DNA from: Telmatactis stephensoni
Taxonomy: Eukaryota; Cnidaria; Anthozoa; Actiniaria; Isophelliidae
Assembly (NCBI GenBank): GCA_029948255.1
Contig: JALIZF010001696.1
Coordinates: 1-64,000, forward strand
Direction: 5' to 3'
Length of the DNA stretch: 64,000 nucleotides
Shown piece by piece: positions 1 through 11,600 of the stretch. The first letter of the stretch is position 1. The number at the start of each line of letters is the position of its first letter. The notes below the pieces were generated by a model that did not search any database, was not told the origin of the DNA, and saw only the letters and a list, made by a program, of their open reading frames with translations. The position numbers were made by a program, and so were the translations under genes.

Positions 1-491
1 CCCCTGTTTTTTTCTTTTCATTCAAGAGAGTACATATCATTTTTTTGATTTAAAAAATAAAAATACAACTTCATTGATTGGATTGTCGTAAATTTTCCAC
101 ATTTTTACAGTCCGTACACGATTTCGGAGCGCGTAATTGGGTAGGAATTTGATTCTAGAATGCCCTTTAAATCATGTTTGCAACTCATCAAACAATACAT
201 ACGATTACAACTGCTAGATGAACCTCACATCTCTCTTTTGAGACGGTCAAGGCCTTTCTCGGAAAAATTTTGTTCGCATTCTTCAGACCATATGGATTAC
301 GTACATTTTGCAAAAAAACGCGGAAAATCATTGAAAAAAACACCTTTTACGACATCGTACAGCTCAGAAACCAATACGGTGACCCCCTCTTTTTTTCTCG
401 GTCTTTGAATTGCCAAACAATTATCTCTAAATGACAGGATTTTAAAGGAAATTCATTGATGAAATCTAAGACTCCGGAACTACCTTAAATG
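1..491 (-). mobile_element. Partial TTAA-ended DNA element, truncated by the window edge
   Basis: No gene is seen here. The segment ends at 477-491 in CCGGAACTACCTTAA, which resembles the terminal repeat of the complete element at 8689-9452 in reverse orientation. It also holds the reverse complement of that element's internal run of A's followed by GAGGGGGTCAC (about 375-400). It is probably a diverged copy whose other end lies outside the window. The small open frame at 160-408 looks like chance. Confidence 0.35.
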
Positions 492-758
492 TCGCTTTTA
501 CACTTGCCTTCAACAATGGTTTCACAAAATGTCAAAACTTAAGGTCAATTCTTAAAACTTAGGGGCCATATTCACCGATAATGCCTTCATTAGTGCAACA
601 TCTTTGTCTCACAAAAGTATACAAGAGCAATATCAGCAATCAGCAACGCCTAGAAACTCCTAGAAAGTCCTTTTGGATAACATTGTTTTCATGCCTCACC
701 TTTAAGGAAAATCTGCCTGGAAAATGACATAACATTAATGTCAGTATTTGCTCTTCAG

Positions 759-3171
759 TTCCCTGTCCACGTCCTGTTGACGTTGCGTTAATTCTTGATT
801 CGTCTAACAGCATTGGTAAGTCTCAGTGGAAAGACGTGAAGGGCTTCGCCAAGCGTCTAGGTTAATTCCTTTACAGTCGGCCCCAAATACAGTCATGTCG
901 GTCCATCATTAGGTACAATACAGATCCCAAACTCGTGATGAGCTTCAATGAAGGGCAACAAAGCAATTAGCGATGTCATTCAACGTATTGGACAACCTAG
1001 AAAAGTACAAATATAGAGGAGCAAACTATTCCAAAGGACCACTTTCATCGATAAGGCGCTTGAGATGGCGAACAGCCAGGTATTCACAGAAGCAGGTGGT
1101 ATGAGAAGCAATGTTAAAAAGGTAATGATATAATATTTTTTACCTAACACGGTTTGTTTTTCAACACTAAAATTACATTAATAGTCCAATAACGAGTGAC
1201 AAAATTTGTCAAAGTGTTTTACAAGTTGAAAAATGTGTTTTGATTAATCTGTAATAATAATTCTCGAAAGTTCTGCCATAAAATATTTTCAAGAATATAT
1301 TTTTTCTTTTTTCAACTTAGGCATTCAGTGGTTTTAGCAGGGTTGTGACAAGGGATGTTTTTTCGTTGTTAATCCGGATTATTTCACAAAATTTTTGATT
1401 CTCTGATCCCAAAATCCAAATTATTTGTTATCCCTTGATCCTACCAAAATAACAGATTTTGTATGACATTTTACATAAAAATGGAAGTGTAAATCATACA
1501 CATGATAAAATATAACTAATTTACGCTCTTATTTCTTCGACAGGTTGTATCCTCATGACAGATGGAATGCAAACCGACTTCAAAGTTGCCTATACGCACT
1601 CCCAGTAAAGCAGTCGTTCCACTGAAGAGAAAAGGCGTGGAAGTGTTTACTGTTGGAATTACAGGCGATATTGATGTAGACGAGTGGTGAAAACAGCTAG
1701 CCTCTCCTGACCATTGTTTCTCTACGGAATATTTCTATGAATTAGAGAAAAAGGCAAAAGAGTATTGGCATGCAGATCTGTGAGTGGTGGGTATTCAAAT
1801 AAAAGAGAATTATTTATAGCAAGTACTTGCCTACACTGTGTTTACGACTTATGAAGAATGCACATGCATAAAACTTACAGGCGAGCGATGAAGTAATTAA
1901 CGAGTGAGTATTATAATCAATTATGTTGCGTATACCTCAACATCAAAGCGGTTATTTATTTTCTAGATAGATGATATAAGATTATTTACAATTGAAAGTT
2001 GTCATTACTAGGAGGATCCGAGGAAAGAACAGCCGTAAGGGTTAGAAAAACGAGTCGAAATAAAAACTAAGCACTTCCCGAGCAAGAGGACCATAATACT
2101 TAGAGAGCGAAACTCGCGGATTGATTTCTGGGCGATGATTTTATTTGGCGATTAAGGTTATTTTTATTAACAGGAAGTTTGAGTGATTGGGGTTAAAGTA
2201 GTCCCCAGCATCGCCTCGATCCTATTGTTTCAATGATCATTCAAAAAAATGTGCTAAGGCCTGGTTCAAGCCCAAATACGATAAAAAGGAAACGAAGTTA
2301 AAAAAATGATTGTGTATATTGTCGTCACTACTATTCCACACAACTGCCTTTACAAAACTTGTTCTCATTTCTCATCACAGGTCACGTGATCATTTCGTCA
2401 GAACACGTTCCTCAGTTTTCTCCAAAATTAAAACTATGGGATGGCTTGTCCAAACGCTATCTTTTTTCACTAGTTGTCCTTTACACTGTAGCGTAAAAAC
2501 AATTTCAGCATGAACTAAATTCGCAAGCGCATTAAAAAAGTAAATTTCACATTCCAAGGTCACGTGATCACTTAATGTCACCATTTTTAGTACTACATCA
2601 AAAAGTATCCTGATACAAACGTGTGCCTAAATATGAATACCATAGCAAAGGCTGACATTTTTGGAATGATAAAAATAAACGTGGTTTTCAGTGATATCGT
2701 TTTGAACCAGGCCTTACCCGGCATACTTGTTTAAGGTGCCGTTTTCAATAAGCTTGTTTATAAGCGGATAAGTAGTTTACATTCTAAGTGAGCGTTGACA
2801 TTAGAGATTTCGCGGCCCCAGGCTGGGTTAGTCCCGGGACCAGTTTATAAGGCCAGACGAAAAGACTTCTTCCTGGGAAGACAGTAAAATATTATTTATG
2901 GTCCTGGTTTTCATATAAACATCTCAACCAAAAGACAATCATGTAAAACTCGTTGAACTTAGCCCGGGACGAAATTTCCTAATATAAATATACCCTAACA
3001 GATAAATTCTGGCGCTTTGTTTTTAGTCTAAACATTTACCATGAATAATCTATAGAACAAAGCTGATAAGACGCTTCCTTGGTTGTTACTGCTGAAGCAG
3101 TAGAGTAATACTAGTTAGGTTTAACCATCTCTAATTTCCAGCCTTTTCTGTTTTCAGTTTATCCAGTTTGA
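759..3171 (+). pseudogene. psi-A: 3' end of a vWA gene, frame-broken duplicate of gene 1 domain 2
   Basis: Three exon remnants match the last three coding exons of gene 1 in order. 759-1121 is the first half of a type-B vWA domain, 1544-1788 the second half, and 3158-3171 a terminal exon reading to the same stop. The first reads correctly at its start ([17 protein letters not shown]) but breaks near 862 and again near 900 and 965. It is 363 nt against 359 in gene 1, so the frame cannot close. The second half carries about six single-base insertions or deletions but only about four substitutions against gene 1. Splice sites, intron sequence and the poly(A) signal are all retained. Either it is a very young pseudogene or the assembly consensus is poor here. 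Any upstream exons would lie left of the window. The family binds ligands through a metal site outside the cell; this copy as written cannot make that domain. Confidence 0.8.
2255..2716. mobile_element. 462-bp element with exact 15-bp inverted ends, carrying two CACGTG sites
   Basis: The ends are TAAGGCCTGGTTCAA (2255-2269) and its exact reverse complement (2702-2716). The interior has GGTCACGTGATCA at 2380-2392 and 2558-2570. It lies in the last intron of psi-A. The matching place in gene 1 (about 20640-20908) keeps only the right half and one GTCACGTGACC. There is no transposase frame, so it is a non-autonomous element. Confidence 0.7.
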
Positions 3172-3396
3172 AACCTACAGCAACATACCAAACTGAAATG
3201 GACTCTTTGGCATGGAAGAACACAATGAAACGAGATTAATATCATCAATTTAATGTAAGCAAATGTGTGGAATAAGAATCGGGTAGTCTAGTCTGTGTTG
3301 TTGACGCATTTGATCAAAATGTACAAACCACAGAAAAATCAGTTTCTAGCCACACCATAAATAAATTTTAACATCAAATGTCTAAAGACTGAAGTC

Positions 3397-3402
3397 AATA
3401 AA
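3397..3402 (+). terminator. Poly(A) signal of psi-A
   Basis: AATAAA in the context GACTGAAGTCAATAAA, the same context found after gene 1 (21582) and gene 3 (59840). Confidence 0.6.
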
Positions 3403-3959
3403 AACAATAAGAAGCATCAGAAAATTGTAATCGCCATCACTGCAAACGATAGGGTGGAAATTAAAATCGTTTTATTGCCTATCATATTATGAACACAGGC
3501 AATGGACGTTTGATGATGCCCTTCAGTAGCATATTATTCAAATAGATATGTAGACCTGTGTTCAAGTTAGGCCTAGAATTACTGTGTCATCAACTGAAGA
3601 AAATATTCAGCCAGTTCAAGTAATAGCCTTTGGTGTGTGTGATGAAGCGTTGCACTGGTGGAACATTTTCTTCAGTCTCTGACGTTGCCCTAGATCAGCG
3701 AAAGCTCGGACGAACCTTTCCAAGGTAAAACACAATAGTTATAGCCTTCGCTGGAACACAATTCTACATGTCTTTATACCAGCAATATATAGCTTCCGGG
3801 CATTACAGGCCGAATTGTCCGCAGTCCTTATGTTCTATCATGCCGTCTCAGGACTCCCTCCTCACCATTATTTAACACCAAATGAGAGTGCGCAAGATTT
3901 TCATGAATATCATTAAGGTGATCAGCAAGTTGAATGCGAGTGATTGATTAGTACGCAAA

Positions 3960-6480
3960 AAGGAATCCAGACACGCTCATCAACGAGCTAGATTCTAAAA
4001 TCATTGTATTGTCAATACATCAATCATCGATCCCTGTATTGTTTTCATAAAATGGGATCCAGAGCCAGGCTTACGCACTGTGCTAGTTGATCATTGGATT
4101 TAATAAATTCCCATTTAGCTAATGAAAACTGACATGATAACATTAGCATGAATTTATAAAAAAAAGGGATTCAAATCCAAAGGGAGGGGTATAGTCGTCC
4201 ATACGGTTTGCGTGTGGATCAGCATCATTAATTACAGTAGAAACCCAGCTCTTTTAAAGTCACCTCCGTGATACGGACTCCTCTCTAAAACGGACAGTCT
4301 CTACTAGACTGTATATTCTGACAGCTGGAATTTCCAAACACTTCCTCACAAATGCAACCTCTATAAAACGGACACCTCTCTATTATGGACACTTTTTTTC
4401 GGCTCTTTGGTGGCCATTTTCACTGAGGTTTTTTGTCACCAGAGAATGTGCGAGATGGAGTTTTATGACCCTCACATACTTGCCATTGGTGGGGCCCACC
4501 GAAAGTGAACATCCAGTACGTTTGGAACGTCACCCGCGACTGTTTAGAGAAATACGTGGCATGCTGCTATTGGAGAATGCAAACTATATTGCCTTATAAA
4601 CACGTCAATCACTCGAGTTACAAGCTGTGATGCAATTCAAGGCATTTATTTTCTTGGTGGGCTCGCGACACAATGCAAGTAGGAAGAAAGACAATCTCGT
4701 TTGGCTGTGTCGTAAAGATGAAATAAACACGCTCACTATTATACATACAAATACACACAAAAGTAGCGGTAGGCCCACCTAAATTGATGTCGAGAGATTT
4801 CGGAACGAGCTGTTCTGCAACAAGTACATATATGTACAATTAAAGTGGAACGACGATGAAATTAGCGTCCTTATTATTTATATATTTTTGACATTCTTAT
4901 AGCATTCATATTAACATGCCAAAGCGATTGTGTCGTACAATAAAAAGAACGTCATCAAAAGGAGCTATTTTCCTCTGCTGACATCGGCCGCCATTATTCA
5001 CCTGGATGAAAATTTATAACGAATGAAAATGATCACTTAGCTTGAAACTTAGTAAAACCGATAATTACGACCGCAATTATCACCACGAAGCAACATTTTC
5101 TTCTTACTTAGAAGAGACGGATAGTATTTCATGCAGTATCAAAATTTTATGACGTCAGTTTCTCAACGCTATTGTTCTCATAATAATTTTCTTTATTAAA
5201 ATGCATTTTTGCTTAAAATGCATTTTTTTAGCGGAGAAGCAAGTTATTTAACTATATTCGTTCTGATAAAAACTAATTAGTTTTCACTTTTCATCAATTT
5301 GGCCTTTCAAAGTGCCAGATGGATTAATGGCGGACGGCATTCAGAGACAATTCAACTCAAGATTTTAGGTATATGACTTTTATCCCAATTTTTTTTACAT
5401 CGGATTTCTATCTTACTAAATTAAATTAAACTAATATTTTAATTTTTAATCCGAAAAATCGTTTTTCAAACGGTCAAGATTTCATCGTCGTCCCTCAGGT
5501 ACAAAGTTTTAAGAGGAGATATTTTTCACGTTCAAGCATTGGGCAACAAAAAATATTCAGCTGAAGAATGACTGTTGTACACGGCTAAAGTTATTACTTT
5601 CAGAAAGTTTAGGTTGCTTGTAAGTGGCCATGGTTTTGATGAATAAAAGTTGAATAAATGTGTTAATCCAAAGTGAAAATTTAAATCGAAAATGAGTTTT
5701 AGGCCTTCTTTCTCAATTGCCATATAATCAGTCTTTACATTCAGCCTAAATGTTGTGAAATTTGAATAAAACTACATGACAACCTCGTTGTGCAACTCAA
5801 AAGACTGTTTTAAACAAGCATTGAATCTTAATATATCAATTCTTAACTGATGAAAATAGAATTTGAGTGTTAATCCAAAACAAAAATTTGAATTAAAACT
5901 TGTACGAAGGGCTAGTTTTTGGCACTTTTAGCCATTATTACTCGATATTGAAAAAAATCTCCTCTAAACAGGTTAGACAAAAGGGAAGCAAAACTCCGAA
6001 TTGAAACTTAACAGAAGGATACTTTTCGTTGCTATTCACAGGTTTTGCAAAGGCCAAAAAATAGGATTTCATCAAGTAACGCTTTTATCTCTCGAATGAA
6101 GTTGAGAACGATCATGAAAATATTCTTCAATGTTAAGTTATTGCTCGTGTTGAATGAATTACTTTTGAGCATATTTGTAAATTAAAGCTGTACGAGTTTG
6201 ATATTAACAAGTGAGGGTTTTATTGAGTTGAATGTTTTGTCGTACATTCATAGTTACTTGTATATGTGTAAAGTGCGCATATATATACACTGTAATTAAA
6301 ATTAGAAAAAAATGCGTTTGTAAAGACTTTACATTAGTTCCGAAATTTAAGCTAGGATATATAAATAGAGAGGACTTTGAAGTAGTTTTTAGATTAGTTT
6401 AGTTTTAGTTTAGTTAGGTTTTTTCATCATTTGTAAGTTATGATATGTATTTTATCATTTCAATTAAAGACTTTATTATT
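3960..6480. other. Intergenic DNA with a Tigger/pogo-like relic
   Basis: No supported gene. At 4235-4400 the sequence begins TACAGTAGAAACC and carries repeated ACGGAC-type motifs (CTCTAAAACGGACA, CTATAAAACGGACA). This resembles the ends of Tigger/pogo elements (TA target, CAGT start), and no transposase frame remains. Near 6360-6495 the sequence runs into a T-rich stretch ending in TTATTATTATTAG followed by GTAGTAGTAG, which could be a LINE or SINE 3' tail. The rest is AT-rich and unassigned. Confidence 0.4.
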
Positions 6481-6599
6481 ATTAGTAGTAGTAGTCAAAT
6501 CCAGTCACGAAGGATCACAAGCTGTTTTCAGTTTAGCGTAGCGAGAAAATAGCTTGGGGTTGAATTGGAAGAGTGTCCGAGTTGGCGTTCCATTGAGCG

Positions 6600-6960
6600 T
6601 CTTATTTAATGTGTAGTAGTAGCAGCAGGAAATGTATAATAGCACGCAGAAGCAAAGAGAAAATACATTCCTGGAACCTAATAATAGTGAAGGTGAAGGT
6701 GTTTCCATATGTTAAGTATATAAGTTGAAGTTGTCCGTCGCGTGATCAATATTGGTTTCATGGTCTTGGTTTTAGAAGTTGTGTATAAAAACTACTAGGT
6801 TTCAAGCCAAATTTTTCGGGTTTGGTTCTTGCGGTTCCGAAAAGTTCTAGAACTGAGTAAATATATGATTCGATATCAGTTTTCACAGGAGCCTGTTTCT
6901 CTGTGCTCCTGTTGTAATTTTGCTTTGAAGACTCTCCCGTAGCTGATAGCTATAGAGCAC
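6600..6960 (+). repeat. Upstream module U1 of the gene array
   Basis: A block recognisable by AAAGAGAAAATACATT, then GTGAAGGTGAAGGTGTTTCC, then a GGTTCTTGCGGTTCCGAAAA-type stretch and an AGCCTGTTTCTCTGTG-type stretch. Related blocks lie at 7905-8270 (also upstream of gene 1), 24880-25265 (gene 2), and 44480-44680 and 45805-46090 (gene 3). It is probably part of the duplicated gene unit and possibly regulatory. Confidence 0.55.
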
Positions 6961-7009
6961 TGAGAAAAAGTGGCATTTTGGTCAACAGGAGAAGTCTTGT
7001 TTACGTAAA

Positions 7010-7900
7010 TACCTCAAAGTGATTTACTGTACTCTAACAAGGATGTGATTTGGCACACGTTTTGAGCAATGTCAGCAAAAATGTGGCGTTTACATTTAGT
7101 TTTTGATTAATCCGTTTGTCAGTTAATAAACGACGTATGTACAGATTTTCATTTTTTCTGCTGAGCCCTCCCGCATATCCTATAAACGTATCTAAGTCAA
7201 CCACTACTCGGAAGTTTTCCCAAAATAGAGTGCCGGCAAATACACGCACGCGCTGATTGAAAACTTTTGGCACGATTTTCAAATCTTCTAGAACTTATCC
7301 ACAAACTGTTTTAAGTGTTTCTGTAAGAAAAACAAGTTAAAACGTTGAGTTTTAATTTAGGGTACCGATCGAAGTAAAAGGAAAAAATATTTTCATTCAG
7401 CCGGCTTTCTTCACTGGATTAAACCGATACACCAAATCTGAGCACAGTACAGGTTGCAAAAATTAGCTTACGACTGCTTTGTTTTGACATATCATTAAAC
7501 ATATAAATAGGTTTTACCTTTCATAAGAGTGGTGTTCCAAACAATTTGCTTTTCAACATTTTTGGATGCCGAAAACTCCGTAATTTCTCTGATTTCGTTT
7601 CGTTTTGATGGATCCCATTGTCCGCCATTTTTTGGCAAACTCGGACGGGCTACCGTAACGTGAGTTCCAAGGGGAGGGGGAGGGGGGTTGTGGTAGCTCA
7701 TTAACCATGAAAATCATGCTGTAAAACCCTTTACTGGGCAACGATAAACCAGTCAGCTTCAATTCAAAAATATTGTACTGTGTACGAGTTTGAATATTAA
7801 TCTAATTTAATATATATTACTGGCTAGCAAGAGACTATAAATATTATCTCAAGCCTCAAGCACATCGCGCAGACATCAGTCCTTGAATTTCCCTCGCAAA
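7010..7900. other. Unassigned DNA between upstream modules U1 and U2
   Basis: No gene, repeat end or RNA recognised. Short frames on the minus strand (7034-7282, 7495-7762) have no recognisable domain and low-complexity composition. Confidence 0.4.
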
Positions 7901-7904
7901 AGCA

Positions 7905-8270
7905 AAGAGAAAATACATTTCCAGACGCCTAATAATAGTAAAAGTGAAGGTGTTTCCATATGTTGGGCCTACTGGCTGAAGTTTCCCGTCACACTATCAA
8001 TATGGATATCATGATCAGTGTTTTGGTTATAGCTAGGTTGTGTTGGTTTTTAATAAAGTTTTAGATTTCAAGCCTGGGTTTTGGTGTTTGGTTCTTGTGG
8101 TTCTGATAACATCTAGAATTTCTGGAACTGAGGAGCTTGTTTTCCGTTTGTTGTTTGTTAATTCTTTGTTTGTTTGTTTTTCTATTGAAACTTTGCTTTG
8201 AGGGCTCTCCTGTAATTGCCAGGACAAAAAAAGTGACATTTTGATATAATCAACCAAGAAACCATCGTTT
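7905..8270 (+). repeat. Upstream module U2 of the gene array
   Basis: Second copy before gene 1, about 0.6 kb from its start codon. It has AAAGAGAAAATACATT, a GTGAAGGTGTTTCCATATG core and the GGTTCTTGTGGTTCTGA stretch. The U1-to-U2 spacing of about 1.3 kb matches that of the two copies before gene 3. Confidence 0.55.
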
Positions 8271-8471
8271 TCGGAAATATCTGGACATGGACATTAGGTT
8301 GTGTTTTATGGGCCGGTAATTATTAGGTGAGGTAATGTCGAGACAACGCCGACGGTTATCAAATCTCAAACCTGATATGCTCAAATTTGTAAGCTCTAGC
8401 TGACACCAGCTTTTTGGTGTATATATAGTATTCTATTATAATAGAATCACGTTTCATTCAGTCCGCGTGGC

Positions 8472-8479
8472 TATATAAG
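8472..8479 (+). promoter_or_regulatory. TATA box of gene 1
   Basis: TATATAAG lies 93 bp before the start codon, which puts a transcription start near 8500 and gives a leader of about 60 nt. Genes 2 and 3 have a TATAAATA box at a similar distance. Confidence 0.6.
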
Positions 8480-8564
8480 CTCCTATACCATCACACGTCT
8501 GAGTTTAAACATTATCAGTAGACATTGGTACATTTGGTGTGAAGTGAAACTGACTGAGACTGTG

Positions 8565-8661
8565 ATGACATCGAGGCCTAGGATTCTTCTCGTAATATTG
8601 GTGGTCGTCACCACTGGCTTCTGCTACGTAATGGATAATGTCAACGATCCTGGTGGCAATG
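8565..8661 (+). CDS. Gene 1 exon 1: signal peptide
   Basis: Starts at ATG 8565 with [10 protein letters not shown], followed by a hydrophobic core and TTGFC. The downstream TTGFC/ATGFC block is shared with genes 2 and 3, which supports this start. Ends in phase 1 at a GTAAAT donor. Confidence 0.85.
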
Positions 8662-11600
8662 GTAAATTAATTTTCCTATTTGAATTTCTTAAGGTGATTC
8701 CTCTGTAATAGATCCTACCGATAGAAATCGCTTAAAATTTGATATTTTTGTAGGTTTTGAGTTACTTATCTCGTAACTAACAAAAAAAGAGGGGGTCACG
8801 GTAGTTGTTTAGGAAATATTTGGCTTGATAGACAAGGGTATTTTAGCGATTTCGCGCGAACGTTCGATGTTTTCCAGCTAATTCATTGATATGTCTATCT
8901 GGTCTCAGAAAAAGACTCCAAAACTCAGAGTTAGCAGTATTTTAGTAGAAACAGGTAAAATAGTAAAATGTCTCGCAAGAAAGCTTATTTTAACTTCGAT
9001 AACGCATTTCATTGGAACATTTTTTGAATCATTTAGAGAGCAACATACCCCGAAATGTTCGATTTTTGGCATTCTAGGGCTCAAATATATTATACAAAAA
9101 AAATATTCCATGTTCCTATCAATATATTTTCTTAATTTTCAAATATGTTGTGTAAATCATTGCGTGAATGCAAGTTTTGAAATAAGAAATGGGGGTCACG
9201 GTGCTCGTTTGCGAGATATTTTGTAAAACATCATCATAATAGAGCTAAAAACGGCACTTTTTCGAGAAGGGAATGGGGCGAGTTTCGCAAAACTTGCTTT
9301 TTATCGCACCAAAGATTAGAAAAATGTCCAAAATCGAGTTTTGTATCCTTTTTGATTATACCTTGAAAGAAAATGCTCGTAAAGTCGCGATTTATGCTTT
9401 TTGAACCATGCGCAGTAGGCGTGCGCGGTGCAAAACAGAGGAATTACCTTAATTGTTCGGGATTTCAAGGAATGCCCAGTCTAAGTTTACAGTTTTCTCT
9501 TCGTTCACGATCGCCAAAATATTGTGCAAGCTAAGCTAAGCTAAGCTAAGCTAAGCTAAGCTAAGCTAAGCTAAGCTAAGCTAAGCTAAGCTAAGCTAAG
9601 CTAAGCTAAGCTAAGCTAAGCTAAGCTAAGCTAAGCTAAGCTAAGGCCTAGGGCAAACGTCGAATCTAAGTCGCGTCGAATACATTTAAAATAGGTGCGA
9701 CAAAGAGTCGACTTCATTTCAGCGTGGTAGCAAACGTCGCACCTGTGCCGAACCGCTGTCGCATTATCCGACTTGGCAAGTCGAACCCATGCTAGAGTCG
9801 AATCAATTAATTTGAGTCGAATTTAATTGCAGCAAACGTCGCATCATTCATGCGCCTATTTCAAAATTAATAGGTTCGACGAATTAAATTCGACTAAGAT
9901 TCGACGTTTGCCCTGGGCCTAAGCCACAGGTTGTGTTATCACCCAACGCTTATCTTGCTCCCCAAAACAATATTATAATGAACTAAAATTAATCAAACGT
10001 AATTGATATTGCCAGATGGGGGGAAGGGACGTCTCTAAGCAAAGGGCTGTACAGCATTGTTGCATTTCGTGACGTCACAAGAATTTTCTTAGTGGAAGCA
10101 AAACGCATAGAAAACATTAAAAGTATTTTAATAGCGTCGAAAATATACATGTTTCGGCTAACACCTCATTTACAACTCATCATGTCCTGGCAAAAGTGGA
10201 GAAGGTATATAAATGTTCAAATTTGGCTAATATTGTTATGTATAGGTCAGTTATTTGGCTATTTCTTAGGTCAGAAATCCATTGTATGAACAAAATACCC
10301 AAGGAAATTTCAACAACTCTCAAGATAAGCAATTATAATTATTTTGTAAGATCTATAGAAGTGATCACATTCACCCTACGATCGAGGAGGTCTCATAAAG
10401 CAGGCTAGGAGGTTTCGTGCTGTGAAATTACAGACATTTTGGACCATGCGAACTTCATATCCATCCTTTAATACACCATCCTTTAACATTCAATATAAGC
10501 GTTTATTAGTTTTGCTGACCAAAGAATTCTACATGTGATGCAAAGGAAACATGTGATATGTGTAGTTTAGAAATGCACTGCATTAATTTGGTATTTATAC
10601 TGTGAAAATTAAATTGCCACTAAAGCCTAGCCAAATCCTTTTGAATCTAGAAATACATCATATAAATAAACGTTTTATATAAATATCTCTGATAAAATCA
10701 TTTCCTTTCTGAGAATTAAGCAATTCAAATCTGAAAATGCAAATGAGATGACGTTAACTTGAAGGAGGAATTTGCTTGATTTTGATTCTAGTTCTGAAAC
10801 AAGTGCATTTCAGTCAAGTAGCAAAAATACTCTACATACCTTGTACTTTAGCAATGAGATTGTTTAGCAAATAGAAAATGAGTGTAAAATTTGCCAAAAA
10901 AAGGTTTAGTGTATTTGTATATTTAATAATTCCTTCCGATCCGCAACCTGATCCGGGCTATGTGGCGTTAGTGACGTCAGCAAAGGCAACAACGTTATAA
11001 ACAGGAATTCAAAGCATAAAACAATAGAGATGTTCCATCCCTCCTGATTGCCAGCAAAAGACTGAATTTTTAATTTGTTGAGCCGAGCAAGCCCTCCTCC
11101 TCCTCCTCCTCCTCCTCCTCCTCCTCCTCCTCCTCCTCCTCCTCCTCCTCCTCCTCCTCCTCCTCCTCCTCCTCCTCCTCCTCCTCCTCCTCCTCCTCCT
11201 CCTCCTCCTCCTCCTCCTCCTCCTCCTCCTCCTCCTCCTCCTCCTCCTCCTCCTCCTCCTCCTCCTCCTCCTCCTCCTCCTCCTCCTCCTCCTCCTCCTC
11301 CTCCTCCTCCTCCTCCTCCTCCTCCTCCTCCTCCTCCTCCTCCTCCTCCTCCTCCTCCTCCTCCTCCTCCTCCTCCTCCTCCTCCTCCTCCTCCTCCTCC
11401 TCCTCCTCCTCCTCCTCCTCCTCCTCCTCCTCCTCCTCCTCCTCCTCCTCCTCCTCCTCCTCCTCCTCCTCCTCCTCCTCCTCCTCCTCCTCCTCCTCCT
11501 CCTCCTCCTCCTCCTCCTCCTCCTCCTCCTCCTCCTCCTCCTCCTCCTCCTCCTCCTCCTCCTCCTCCTCCTCCTCCTCCTCCTCCTCCTCCTCCTCCTC

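Noticed and set aside
9527..9644. Telomere-like or CRISPR-like array
   Set aside because: CTAAG is a plain pentanucleotide microsatellite without spacers and not the metazoan TTAGGG repeat.
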